Shown here in pieces: positions 30,081 through 38,171 of a DNA stretch of 64,000 bases. The position numbers and the translations under genes are program-made. The stretch's first letter is position 1. Each line of letters begins with the position of its first letter. Source of the DNA: Pseudothauera hydrothermalis (GTDB lineage Bacteria > Pseudomonadota > Gammaproteobacteria > Burkholderiales > Rhodocyclaceae); contig NZ_CP029331.1 in NCBI RefSeq assembly GCF_003345255.1, positions 1,364,001-1,428,000 on the forward strand, written 5' to 3'. The notes beneath the pieces are model-generated. The model searched no databases and had not been told where the DNA came from. It saw nothing but the letters and a program-made list of their open reading frames with translations.

Positions 30081-30513
30081 ACAGTAGCGCGGTAATGAGC
30101 TCGCGCTGTTCGAGTTCGTTTTCGAAGGCAGCCAGCTCAGGCCCCAGCGCGTCCCGCGCAGACACCATGCCCACCGGGCGGCCGTTTTCGACCACTGGTA
30201 CATGGCGAAAACCGCCGTCGTACATCAGGTGTAGGGCATGGCCAAGGGGGCGTTCGGGCGAAATAGTGGTGGGCTGAGCGGTCATCACCGCCTCCAGCAA
30301 GGTGGCGTCCGGGTCCAGTCCAACCGCCAGCACCCGGGCCAGTGCATCGCGTTCGGTAAAAATGCCGGTCAGACGGCCATCCTGGTCGACCACCATCACC
30401 GCGCCGACCCGATGATCCACCATCTGACGGCAGGCTTGCCGCACCGTGACTGAGGCAGGGGCGGTCAGGATGCGTTGGTTGCGAATGATTTGACTGATCT
30501 TTCGTGTGGGCAT
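30079..30513 (-). CDS. CBS-domain protein
   Basis: 144 residues made of a tandem pair of CBS domains (about 10-65 and 75-130), with the typical VVDQDGRLTGIFTERD and PVVENGRPVGMVSARD strands. Such stand-alone pairs bind adenosine nucleotides and regulate partner proteins. No partner is obvious here. AGGAGG lies ahead of ATG 30513. It is convergent with ftsB. Confidence 0.9.
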   Translation of the reverse strand: MPTRKISQIIRNQRILTAPASVTVRQACRQMVDHRVGAVMVVDQDGRLTGIFTERDALARVLAVGLDPDATLLEAVMTAQPTTISPERPLGHALHLMYDGGFRHVPVVENGRPVGMVSARDALGPELAAFENELEQRELITALL

Positions 30514-30606
30514 GGGGCGCTCCTCCTGGTTTCAATGCGCTGGTGTGCTTGCCTATTGCAGCGTAGGCGTGAGCGTCGCCCGACGCAAGGTCGAATCCTG
30601 CAGCGA

Positions 30607-31140
30607 TCAGTCACCGGCCAGCAGGCTGCGGGCGCCGTCGATGCGGGGGGCGAAGTAGGGGTGATCGAGCCGTTGAATGTGCACACGGCCGCGGCTGGAG
30701 GGCGCGTGGATGAAGCGCCCGTCGCCGATATAGACGCCCATGTGCGAGTGTGGGCGTCCGAGCGTGTTGAAAAACACCAGGTCGCCGGGCTCAAGTTGGG
30801 CAAGTGCGATCGGCCGCGTCCGCGCGGCAATCTGCGCGGCATTGTGCGGCAGGCGTAGCCCCGAGACCTGTTCGACGACGTAGCTCACCATGCCGCTGCA
30901 GTCCAGACCAGCCTCGGGGTTGCGGCCGCCAAAGCGGTAACCGGTATTCAGCAGGCCGAGTGCGTACAGCACGATTTCCTGGCGCTGCATCGGATGGGCG
31001 AGTGCAAAGTAATCGGCCGCTTTGCTGGCCGGCGGGGCCGGGGCGCGGACTGCGGACGGCGGTGTGGTTCCGCAGGCTGCCAGCATCAGCGCGGCAAACA
31101 GCGGTGGAAGTCGACGGAGGTGGAAAGAAACACGGCGCAT
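30607..31140 (-). CDS. NlpC/P60-family peptidoglycan hydrolase, lipoprotein
   Basis: 177 residues. The signal peptide ends in the lipobox LAAC (Cys about 23), so the protein should be lipid-anchored. The NlpC/P60 domain (about 55-170) has the catalytic Cys in GLDCSGMVSYV and the His in HSHMGVYIG, with a further His in FIHAPSS. Family members (for example E. coli MepS/Spr) cleave peptide cross-links during wall growth. It stands 94 bp from the CBS gene on the same strand. Confidence 0.92.
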   Translation of the reverse strand: MRRVSFHLRRLPPLFAALMLAACGTTPPSAVRAPAPPASKAADYFALAHPMQRQEIVLYALGLLNTGYRFGGRNPEAGLDCSGMVSYVVEQVSGLRLPHNAAQIAARTRPIALAQLEPGDLVFFNTLGRPHSHMGVYIGDGRFIHAPSSRGRVHIQRLDHPYFAPRIDGARSLLAGD

Positions 31141-31210
31141 CGGCTCAACCTTACCGATGCGCGCATTGTGCGTCTACCCGGTTGTAGCGCGCGGCCGTGT
31201 TTCGCCGTGC

Positions 31211-31915
31211 TCAGTCGAGTAATTCGATGGTGCCGCTGACCGTTACCGCAATTTCGCTTTCGCCGGCCTGCAACGGTGCCGCATCGGCCTCGGCAGCCAT
31301 CAGCGCAGCGCGCATACGCGGCATCGGTTGCGGATGCGCGCCGGGCGCGCCGACGCTCAAGTGGCGGATACGGTAGGGTTTGCCAAGGGCGGCGGCCATC
31401 AACGAGGCGCGTTGCTCAAAGGCACGTATTGCGTCCACTGTGGCCTCATCCAGCGCTTTGCGGCGGGTTTCTGGGGCAGGTTGCATGTCGATCTGCGACA
31501 CCGCCATGGTGGTTTGCAACTTGCCCAATAATCCGGACAGGGCGGCGATATCGCGACTTTCCAGGCGTAGTTCGGAACGCATCCGCCAAGCTTCGATCTG
31601 GCGGCCGTTTTTGCCATATACCGGCCAAGTATGCGTGTTGGCAGACTGTGTCTTGATCTGCTCATAACGGTTGGCAGCCTCGAGCGCGGCGGTCATGACT
31701 TTGTTGACTTCGCGGGCGACCGCCGCCGGGTTGGCGTCGGTGATTTCGATATAGGCGGTGGCAAGCGCCAGATCGTTGGGCGCGGTACGCTGCGCCTCGG
31801 CGTTCAAATCGATGGTGATGGGATGCGGGGAATGGGCTTGTTGTGCATGGGCCTGGCCGGCCATTAACGCGCCGCAGACAAGCAGCACGGTGAGGTAACG
31901 GGTAGCGGCATTCAT
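31211..31915 (-). CDS. SIMPL-domain (DUF541) periplasmic protein
   Basis: 234 residues with a signal peptide (about 1-24, cut after AHA). The rest is a SIMPL/DUF541 domain: early AEAQRTAPNDLALATAYIE strand, a central helix pair and a C-terminal VTVSGTIELLD strand. Known relatives are periplasmic proteins (for example E. coli YggE) linked loosely to stress tolerance. Precise role is unknown. It is 70 bp from the NlpC/P60 gene. Confidence 0.85.
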   Translation of the reverse strand: MNAATRYLTVLLVCGALMAGQAHAQQAHSPHPITIDLNAEAQRTAPNDLALATAYIEITDANPAAVAREVNKVMTAALEAANRYEQIKTQSANTHTWPVYGKNGRQIEAWRMRSELRLESRDIAALSGLLGKLQTTMAVSQIDMQPAPETRRKALDEATVDAIRAFEQRASLMAAALGKPYRIRHLSVGAPGAHPQPMPRMRAALMAAEADAAPLQAGESEIAVTVSGTIELLD

Positions 31916-32008
31916 AGCGGCGATTGCGGACGGGGACGAGCTGCCAGCTTATACCCGATGCCTGCGCAAAAAGCGCTTTACGTTTGTAAGGCGCTGTGAA
32001 GACGCGGC

Positions 32009-32548
32009 TCAGCGGCCGTTGAACGGATCGATATGACGAAGTTTTGCGGCATACAGCCGGGCGTTGTCCACATAATGGGCGGCGTTGGCTTTGAGGTTGG
32101 CGATGTCCTGGTCGGTCAGTTCGCGGATGATGCGCCCGGGCGAGCCGACCACCAAGGAGCGGTCGGGGATCACCTTGCCTTCCGGAATCAAGGCATTGGC
32201 GCCGATGATGCAGTTTTTGCCGATCACCGCATGGTTGAGTACCACCGCATTGATGCCGATCAGGCTGCCGTCTCCCACGGTGCAGCCGTGCAGCATCACC
32301 ATGTGGCCAATGGTCACGCCTGCGCCAATCTGTAGCGGCACGCCCTGGTCATTGTGCAGAATGGAGCCGTCCTGAATGTTGGTGTCGTCGCCGATGGTGA
32401 TCGGGTCGTTGTCGCCGCGAATCACCACGTTGTACCAGATGCTGACGTTACGCCCTGCATTCACCTGGCCGATTACCGTGGCATTGTCCGCGATCCAGCA
32501 GCCCTCGCCGAAGCGCGGAACTTTGTCGCCCAGTGCGTAAATTGCCAT
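32009..32548 (-). CDS. Gamma-class carbonic anhydrase-like hexapeptide protein
   Basis: 179 residues from ATG 32548 (MAIYALGDKVP); an upstream in-frame ATG at 32611 adds residues unlike the family. Left-handed beta-helix repeats fill the protein, and the three zinc-type histidines are present in DGSILHNDQ, GHMVMLHGC. Family members (YrdA, CaiE, PaaY type) may be carbonic anhydrases or acyltransferase-like; YrdA-type activity is often weak. It ends a run of minus-strand genes. Confidence 0.88.
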   Translation of the reverse strand: MAIYALGDKVPRFGEGCWIADNATVIGQVNAGRNVSIWYNVVIRGDNDPITIGDDTNIQDGSILHNDQGVPLQIGAGVTIGHMVMLHGCTVGDGSLIGINAVVLNHAVIGKNCIIGANALIPEGKVIPDRSLVVGSPGRIIRELTDQDIANLKANAAHYVDNARLYAAKLRHIDPFNGR

Positions 32549-32735
32549 GACCTGAGTCTCTCTGTTCTGAGGTGCGGCCAGCGGGTCGCCGGCTGAAAGG
32601 GGCGCAATCATAGCAAGTGCTGCGCGGTGTGGAAACTTGCCGTTACGTCAAAAGGCGCCTTTGTATCAAACACTTCCGGTGTACGGTCGGCGCCGGTGGT
32701 AGCATCGCGCCATTCCCGCTGCGCGCAAGACCTCG

Positions 32736-33581
32736 ATGCTCAGTTACCGCCACGCCTTTCACGCCGGCAATCACGCCGACGTGCTCAAACACTTTTTGCT
32801 GGTCGAACTGCTCGACTACCTGAATCGAAAAGACAAACCCTGGTGTTACATCGACACCCATGCCGGTGCCGGGTGCTACACGCTCGATGGCGAGCACGCG
32901 GCCAAGACCGCCGAGCACGCCGCAGGCATCGGGCGCTTGTGGCAGCGCGACGACCTGCCCGAGGCGCTGCGGCCATACTTGGAAGCGGTGCGCCAGTTCA
33001 ATCCACACGGCGGGCTGACTTTTTACCCCGGATCGCCAGCGCTGGCGATGACCCGGGTACGCGCCCAGGACCGAATGCATTTGTTCGAGCTGCATCCTGT
33101 CGATGCGGCGCTACTGCAAAAGACCTTCGTCGGCGAGCCGGCGCGGGTCGCGGTGCGCAAGGCCGATGGCTTTTCCGCGCTGCGCGCGCTGCTGCCGCCG
33201 CCGAGCCGGCGGGCACTGGTGCTGATCGATCCGCCTTATGAGGTCAAGGACGACTATCGTCGCACCGTCGAAGCCCTGGCCGAGGCAATGCGCCGGTTTC
33301 CGACCGGCTGCTTTGCGGTGTGGTACCCGATGCTGGCCCGTCCCGAGGCGCGGCAACTGCCCGAGCGGCTGGCCGCACTGGGCGCCGACAGTTGGTTGGA
33401 CGTGCGCCTGATGGTGCGCAAGCCGCCGCGCGACGGCTTGGGTCTTTTCGGCAGCGGCATGTTCGTGGTCAACCCTCCCTGGATACTGCCCGAACGTTTG
33501 GAGGCGGTCATGCCCTGGTTGGTCGCCCACCTGGCCGAAGACGATGGCGCGGGTTTCGATTTGGAGCATCGCATCGAATGA
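32736..33581 (+). CDS. rlmJ: 23S rRNA (adenine2030-N6)-methyltransferase RlmJ
   Basis: 281 residues, matching E. coli RlmJ (280). The N-terminus MLSYRHAFHAGNHADVLKH is diagnostic; the SAM site has DTHAGAG and the catalytic motif DPPY is at about 165-168. It methylates A2030 of 23S rRNA. Its stop overlaps the next start as ATGA. Confidence 0.96.
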   Translation: MLSYRHAFHAGNHADVLKHFLLVELLDYLNRKDKPWCYIDTHAGAGCYTLDGEHAAKTAEHAAGIGRLWQRDDLPEALRPYLEAVRQFNPHGGLTFYPGSPALAMTRVRAQDRMHLFELHPVDAALLQKTFVGEPARVAVRKADGFSALRALLPPPSRRALVLIDPPYEVKDDYRRTVEALAEAMRRFPTGCFAVWYPMLARPEARQLPERLAALGADSWLDVRLMVRKPPRDGLGLFGSGMFVVNPPWILPERLEAVMPWLVAHLAEDDGAGFDLEHRIE

Positions 33582-33940
33582 GTACGCCCGATTGTTTGGA
33601 GACACTGCGCGACGCGCTGCGCGATTTCGCCGCGGCGCGCGACTGGGCGCCCTTTCACACCCCGAAAAATCTGGCCATGGCCCTGGCTGGCGAGGCGGGC
33701 GAGGTGATCGAGCATTTCCAGTGGCTGACACCCGAGCAGTCGGCCGCGCTGTCTGCCCAGACCCGTGAGGCGGTGGCGTTGGAACTGGCCGATGTGCTGC
33801 TATACCTGGTGCGTCTGGCCGATGTGCTCGACATCGATCTGGCCCAGGCCGCGCAGCGTAAGCTGGCAATCAACGAACAACGTTACCCGGTCGAAGCCGC
33901 GCGCGGCCGGGCGGACAATTACGACCGTTTGCAGCAATAG
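33578..33940 (+). CDS. MazG-like nucleotide pyrophosphohydrolase
   Basis: 120 residues from ATG 33578, overlapping the rlmJ stop. The all-helical MazG-like/RS21-C6 fold carries the metal-binding E-x-x-E motif in GEAGEVIEHFQW and E-x-x-D in ELADVLLYL. Relatives remove pyrophosphate from dCTP or modified nucleotides. Substrate is unknown. It is likely cotranscribed with rlmJ. Confidence 0.9.
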   Translation: MSTPDCLETLRDALRDFAAARDWAPFHTPKNLAMALAGEAGEVIEHFQWLTPEQSAALSAQTREAVALELADVLLYLVRLADVLDIDLAQAAQRKLAINEQRYPVEAARGRADNYDRLQQ

Positions 33941-33972
33941 CAGCGGTTGGGTGGTCACGCTTTGTTTCGTTT

Positions 33973-34000
33973 TTGTTAACTAAACATTTCTGAAACAATA
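33973..34000 (+). promoter_or_regulatory. Candidate promoter for the PiT transporter
   Basis: TTGTTA and ACAATA with a 16-bp spacer lie in an AT-rich gap that stands out in this GC-rich region, 32 bp before the GTG start. Confidence 0.35.
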
Positions 34001-34031
34001 CGCGCTTTTTCGCACAAGCGGGTTTGGGCGC

Positions 34032-35615
34032 GTGGAACTTCAACACATCGACGAAATCGAGCGGGCCACCAAGCGGGGGCGTTCCGAGCTTTTCAGGCTG
34101 GGCCTTGGCCTGATCTTTCTGGTTGGCGTCATGCTTTATGTGACGATGCGCGGTGGCGAGCAGACCAGTCTGGTACTGGTCATTGCGGCTGTGGTCGGCG
34201 GCTACATGGCGATGAATATCGGTGCCAACGATGTCGCCAACAACGTGGGGCCGACGGTCGGCTCCAAGGCGCTGAGCATGGGGGGCGCGCTGTTGATCGC
34301 CGCGGTTTTCGAAGCCGCCGGTGCTTTGATTGCCGGCGGCGAAGTGGTCGGCACCATCCGTGGCGGCATCATCGACCCCAGTCGCATTGCCGACGGCGAC
34401 ACCTTCGTCTGGTTGATGCTGGCCGCCCTGCTGGCCGGGGCCTTGTGGCTGAACATTGCCACCGCAGTCGGCGCGCCGGTGTCGACCACGCATTCCATAG
34501 TCGGTGCGGTACTCGGGGCGGGTATGGCCGCCAGCGGGGTCGATGCGGTCAACTGGTCGGTGATGGGTTCGATTGCCGCCAGTTGGGTGATTTCTCCGCT
34601 GATGGGCGGTTTGATCGCCGCGGGGTTTCTCTATCTCATCAAGCGTAGCATCACCTACAAAGCCGACATGGTAGCCGCTGCGCGCAGTGTAGTGCCGTTA
34701 CTGGTGGCGTTGATGGCCTGGGCGTTTGTTGCCTACATCCTGCTAAAAGGGGTCAGTAAGATATGGAAAACCGGCTTTACCGGTGCCGCGCTGATCGGCC
34801 TGGCCGTGGCGGTGCTGGTGTACTTTGCGGTCAAACCCTTCGTGGCGGCTCGCGCGCGCTGGATCAGCAATACCAAACAAAGCGTCAATAGCCTGCTGAC
34901 CGTGCCGCTGATCTTTGCCGCAGCATTGCTCAGTTTTGCCCATGGTTCTAATGACGTGGCCAATGCGGTCGGCCCGCTGGCAGCCATTGTGGATATCGTC
35001 TCGCAAGGTGGCGCAAAGATCGGCACCGCAGCGGCGATTCCAACCTGGGTGATGATGGTCGGTGCGCTGGGCATTGCGTTGGGGTTGGCACTGTACGGAC
35101 CTAAGCTCATCCGCACGGTGGGCTCCGAGATTACCGAACTCGATCAGATGCGCGCTTACTGTATCGCCATGGCTGCCACGCTGACCGTCATCTTGGCCAG
35201 TCAACTCGGGCTGCCGGTCAGTTCGACCCATATCGCGGTCGGCGGCGTGTTCGGCGTAGGCTTCCTGCGCGAATACCTCAAACGCAACTACGACCGTATG
35301 GTGGCCGAGATCAAGGCACACCATCCGGAAGACGATCAGGAGGCGCTGGACGCGTATTTGGCCGAGTTTGCCAAGGCTTCGGTGGCTCGCAAAGGTGAAA
35401 TGCTGCGCGAGCTCAAACGCAAGGCCAAGCAGCAAGACGACCCGCTGCATCTTTCCAAGGGCGAACGTAAAGGGCTGCGCAAGGTTTATAAGCGTGAATT
35501 GGTCAAACGCTCCCAACTGATGCGTATCGCTGCAGCATGGATCATTACCGTGCCCGCCTCGGCCCTGATCGCGGCCATGCTGTATTTCATGATCCGCGGC
35601 ATGATGCTGGCCTGA
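34032..35615 (+). CDS. Inorganic phosphate transporter, PiT family
   Basis: 527 residues starting at GTG 34032. It shows the duplicated PiT signature GANDVANNVGP (about residue 60) and GSNDVANAVGP (about 310), each preceding the STTHS/SSTHI loops, and about ten to eleven membrane segments. A charged cytoplasmic region (about 420-500) lies before the last helix. PiT proteins import metal-phosphate driven by the proton gradient. No phoU-like gene is adjacent. Confidence 0.95.
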   Translation: MELQHIDEIERATKRGRSELFRLGLGLIFLVGVMLYVTMRGGEQTSLVLVIAAVVGGYMAMNIGANDVANNVGPTVGSKALSMGGALLIAAVFEAAGALIAGGEVVGTIRGGIIDPSRIADGDTFVWLMLAALLAGALWLNIATAVGAPVSTTHSIVGAVLGAGMAASGVDAVNWSVMGSIAASWVISPLMGGLIAAGFLYLIKRSITYKADMVAAARSVVPLLVALMAWAFVAYILLKGVSKIWKTGFTGAALIGLAVAVLVYFAVKPFVAARARWISNTKQSVNSLLTVPLIFAAALLSFAHGSNDVANAVGPLAAIVDIVSQGGAKIGTAAAIPTWVMMVGALGIALGLALYGPKLIRTVGSEITELDQMRAYCIAMAATLTVILASQLGLPVSSTHIAVGGVFGVGFLREYLKRNYDRMVAEIKAHHPEDDQEALDAYLAEFAKASVARKGEMLRELKRKAKQQDDPLHLSKGERKGLRKVYKRELVKRSQLMRIAAAWIITVPASALIAAMLYFMIRGMMLA

Positions 35616-35666
35616 TCGCGCCCTGAGCGCAGTGCGGCATCGACGCGGGCAGGTATCATCATCGTC

Positions 35667-36002
35667 ATGTCCGGGCTGGAACTTTCCCTCCTCTTGCTCA
35701 TGGTGGCGCTGGCGTGGCTTTGGTTCGATAGCTTCGAGGCCCGCGAAGCCGGCATGGCGGGCGCGCGCGCGGCCTGCCGGCGTGAGGCGGTGCAATTGCT
35801 CGATGAGACCGTTGCCTGCCGGTCGCTGCGCTTGGCGCGCGACGACAACGGGCGCCTGGCACTGCGGCGGGTGTATGAATTCGAGTATTCGGATAGCGGC
35901 TATGACCGCTATCCAGGCGCGCTGGTGCTGCAAGGGCGAGAAGTGGTCATGCTCGACCTTGGGGCGCATCGGCGCTCGCGGGCAGCCAGCCGCGATACTT
36001 GA
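35667..36002 (+). CDS. DUF3301 small membrane-anchored protein
   Basis: 111 residues with an N-terminal membrane segment (about 4-22, LSLLLLMVALAWLWF) and a hydrophilic domain with R..CRREAVQLLDETVA and the YEFEYS strand. This matches DUF3301, a family of small proteobacterial proteins of unknown role. It follows the PiT gene by 51 bp and converges with the kinase-like gene. Confidence 0.8.
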   Translation: MSGLELSLLLLMVALAWLWFDSFEAREAGMAGARAACRREAVQLLDETVACRSLRLARDDNGRLALRRVYEFEYSDSGYDRYPGALVLQGREVVMLDLGAHRRSRAASRDT

Positions 36003-36014
36003 CAGGGTGCCGCT

Positions 36015-36611
36015 TCAGGCAAGGAAAACCGGATCGGAAAACACCAGGGTGCCGTCCTTGCGCATCATCAGGTTGTTGGTGTTGAGGATATCGGGCAGCA
36101 CCTGGTAGGCCTCGACGAAGTCCGACAAGGCTTTCAGCGCCTGCTGAAGACTGTCTGAGATGTCCAGCGGATTGACGGTCATGTGATAGAGGGCAATCCG
36201 CCCCATGTCCATACCCAGTCGGCTCCATTGCTGGCAAGCCGACCAGTAAAAGTCGATCAGCCGTGCGGCAAGTTCGGCGGCCGGGGTGTCTTGTTGCAAG
36301 GGGTACAGACGCTCCATCTCGATCAGATGGAAGGGGTAGCCGGAACTGGCCCGCCCGATGATGCCGTGATCGGCGTAAATGATCGGGAAATGCTCGCCGC
36401 GCGGGCGGTCGTGGGCGGTGTACAAAAAATAGTCGGCCGGCGAGCTGACGACCTTATAGACCCGCTCGCCGTCGCCTTTGTCTAACACAATGGAGTATTC
36501 GCCGCGGCCGATCTCCTTTTTGCCGGCAAGCAGCGGGTGATCGGGCACCGGGTCGGGCAGCACCACCGACTCGCGGCCCAGCCGTGCGCGTGCTTCGGCA
36601 AGATCGATCAT
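36015..36611 (-). CDS. Minimal protein-kinase-like protein, unknown substrate
   Basis: 198 residues. Motifs resemble a small kinase fold: a glycine-rich turn IGRGEYSIVLDKG (about 34-46), a Lys in ERVYKVV (about 54), and near the C-terminus LPDILNTNNLM followed by GTLVFSDPVF, where Asn and Asp could bind metal like the catalytic-loop Asn and DFG Asp. The classical HRD is absent. I do not recognise a named family. It begins 27 bp after fabI on the same strand, so it is probably cotranscribed. Confidence 0.6.
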   Translation of the reverse strand: MIDLAEARARLGRESVVLPDPVPDHPLLAGKKEIGRGEYSIVLDKGDGERVYKVVSSPADYFLYTAHDRPRGEHFPIIYADHGIIGRASSGYPFHLIEMERLYPLQQDTPAAELAARLIDFYWSACQQWSRLGMDMGRIALYHMTVNPLDISDSLQQALKALSDFVEAYQVLPDILNTNNLMMRKDGTLVFSDPVFLA

Positions 36612-36638
36612 TCGGCGCGTACTCCGTACCGGGGCGGC

Positions 36639-37418
36639 TCAGCCCATGATGTTGTAGCCGGCGTCGACGAAATGTACGCCGCCGGTGATCAGGCGGCCGG
36701 CATCGGACACCAGAAAAGCGGTCAGTGCGCCAATGTCCTCCGGCGTGACCAGACTGTGCATCGGCGAGCGTTCCACCGCAGCAGCCATCAGGCCGTCGAA
36801 GCCGGCAATGCCGGAGGCCGCGCGGGTCATCAACGGTCCGGGCGACACAGCATTGACCCGAATGCCCTTGGCGCCCAGTTCGGCGGCCAGATAACGGGTG
36901 GCTGCTTCCAACGCCGCCTTGCACAAGCCCATGACGCCGTAGTTGGGAATGACCTTTTCCGAACCCAGATAAGTCATGGTCACCAGAGAGCCGCCGCCGG
37001 CCTTGATCATCAAGGGCTCGGCATGTTTGGCCAGACGCACGAAGGAGTGGGTGGAAATGTCCATGGCCAGCGCGAAACCATCGGGCGAGGTGTCGACCAC
37101 GCGGCCGTGCAGATCGTCGCGCTTGGCAAAGGCCATGCTGTGGATGGCAAAGTCCAGCTTGCCGTGGCGGGCGTCGATCTGCGCGAACACCTCTTGCATG
37201 GTCTCCGGGCGGGTAACATCCATCAGATAGACGTCTTCGACGCCCAGCCGATTGACGACCGGCTCGATGAAGGCGCGGGTTTTTTCGTTCTGGTAGGTAA
37301 TGACCAGTTTGGCGCCGGCCTGCATGCAGGCTTCGGCCACACCGGTGGAGATGGATTTTTCGTTGGCAATGCCGGTGATCAGACCTACCTTGCCTTCGAG
37401 ATCGATGATCGGGTTCAT
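36639..37418 (-). CDS. fabI: Enoyl-[acyl-carrier-protein] reductase (NADH)
   Basis: 259 residues. It is a short-chain-reductase-type enoyl reductase of the fatty-acid elongation cycle. The N-terminal GLITGIANEKSIS is the FabI nucleotide loop; the catalytic Tyr/Lys pair lies in YGVMGLCKAAL (Y-x6-K). The C-terminal GGVHFVDAGYNIMG is typical. Upstream, an 8-bp inverted repeat (37444-37451 / 37476-37483) could be an operator. Confidence 0.96.
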   Translation of the reverse strand: MNPIIDLEGKVGLITGIANEKSISTGVAEACMQAGAKLVITYQNEKTRAFIEPVVNRLGVEDVYLMDVTRPETMQEVFAQIDARHGKLDFAIHSMAFAKRDDLHGRVVDTSPDGFALAMDISTHSFVRLAKHAEPLMIKAGGGSLVTMTYLGSEKVIPNYGVMGLCKAALEAATRYLAAELGAKGIRVNAVSPGPLMTRAASGIAGFDGLMAAAVERSPMHSLVTPEDIGALTAFLVSDAGRLITGGVHFVDAGYNIMG

Positions 37419-37443
37419 GGACGGCTCCTACAGGGAAATGGGA

Positions 37444-37483
37444 CTGCGCTGCACGATTGGACCACGGTCATGTTACAGCGCAG
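37444..37483 (-). promoter_or_regulatory. Inverted repeat upstream of fabI
   Basis: CTGCGCTG and CAGCGCAG are perfect 8-bp arms separated by 24 bp, starting 25 bp before the fabI start. It may be an operator or a leader stem. Confidence 0.35.
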
Positions 37484-37609
37484 AAAAAACGCGCCTTTTA
37501 CGCGCTTTTTGCAGTGCTTTCGTTGCGACCGATTACAGTATATTCTGCATTGCAGCATCAATGAACCCGGATGGCCGATCAGGTTTTTCTGCGCGCGAGC
37601 ACCTAGCAG

Positions 37610-38107
37610 ATGAGCAAATACTCATACATTTTCATGGATTTCGACGGTGTCACCCACCCGTGGGGCGAGGCGGAGGATTTTCGCTGTCTGCCGACCATCG
37701 AAGCCGTGGTGCGTGAGTTCGACGAGGCGCGCATCGTCATCGCGTCCGACTGGCGCATGTTGTTTTCCTTGTCCAAACTGGTCGCGCGCTTTGCAGCGGA
37801 CATCCGTTCGCGCGTGATCGGCGCCACACCGCATCTGATTCCCAAGAAAGGCGCAGAACTGCACGGGCTGCGTGAGCGCGAGGCGATGTTGTGGCTGAGT
37901 CAGCATGAAGCGGATATTTCCACCGCGGCCTGGTGTGCGCTGGACGATGCGCCCGGCAATTGGCTGACCCGCTCGCGGCTGATCCTGACCGATTTCAAAC
38001 GTGGCTTTACCGACGAGGATGCCGCGGCCCTGCGCCGAATGCTGACCGCGTTCCGCTCGGGGGCGCCGGCCATCGAACCGCCTCGGTCCGCGCTGCGCTG
38101 GGCCTGA
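37610..38107 (+). CDS. HAD-fold protein related to the HAD domain of RNA-repair proteins
   Basis: 165 residues. The HAD motifs are visible: FMDFDGVTHPWG (catalytic Asp about 10 and 12), VIASDWR (motif II-like) and CALDDAPGNW (motif IV-like). This arrangement fits the HAD_SAK family, named for domains found in multidomain RNA-repair proteins but also found alone. The substrate is unknown. A TATATT -10-like box lies about 70 bp upstream, in the gap shared with the divergent fabI. Confidence 0.75.
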   Translation: MSKYSYIFMDFDGVTHPWGEAEDFRCLPTIEAVVREFDEARIVIASDWRMLFSLSKLVARFAADIRSRVIGATPHLIPKKGAELHGLREREAMLWLSQHEADISTAAWCALDDAPGNWLTRSRLILTDFKRGFTDEDAAALRRMLTAFRSGAPAIEPPRSALRWA

Positions 38108-38171
38108 GTCGCCCGACTCGAGCGGTCCGGCTGGCCCGTTTCCGTTTGGACTTTTTGCCCCCGGGCGCCAA

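Noticed and set aside
37484-37520. AAAAAACGCG...CGCGCTTTTT as a bidirectional terminator
   Set aside because: It lies between divergent genes, where a terminator is not expected, and the stem is only 4 bp. It is more likely part of an AT-rich promoter region.
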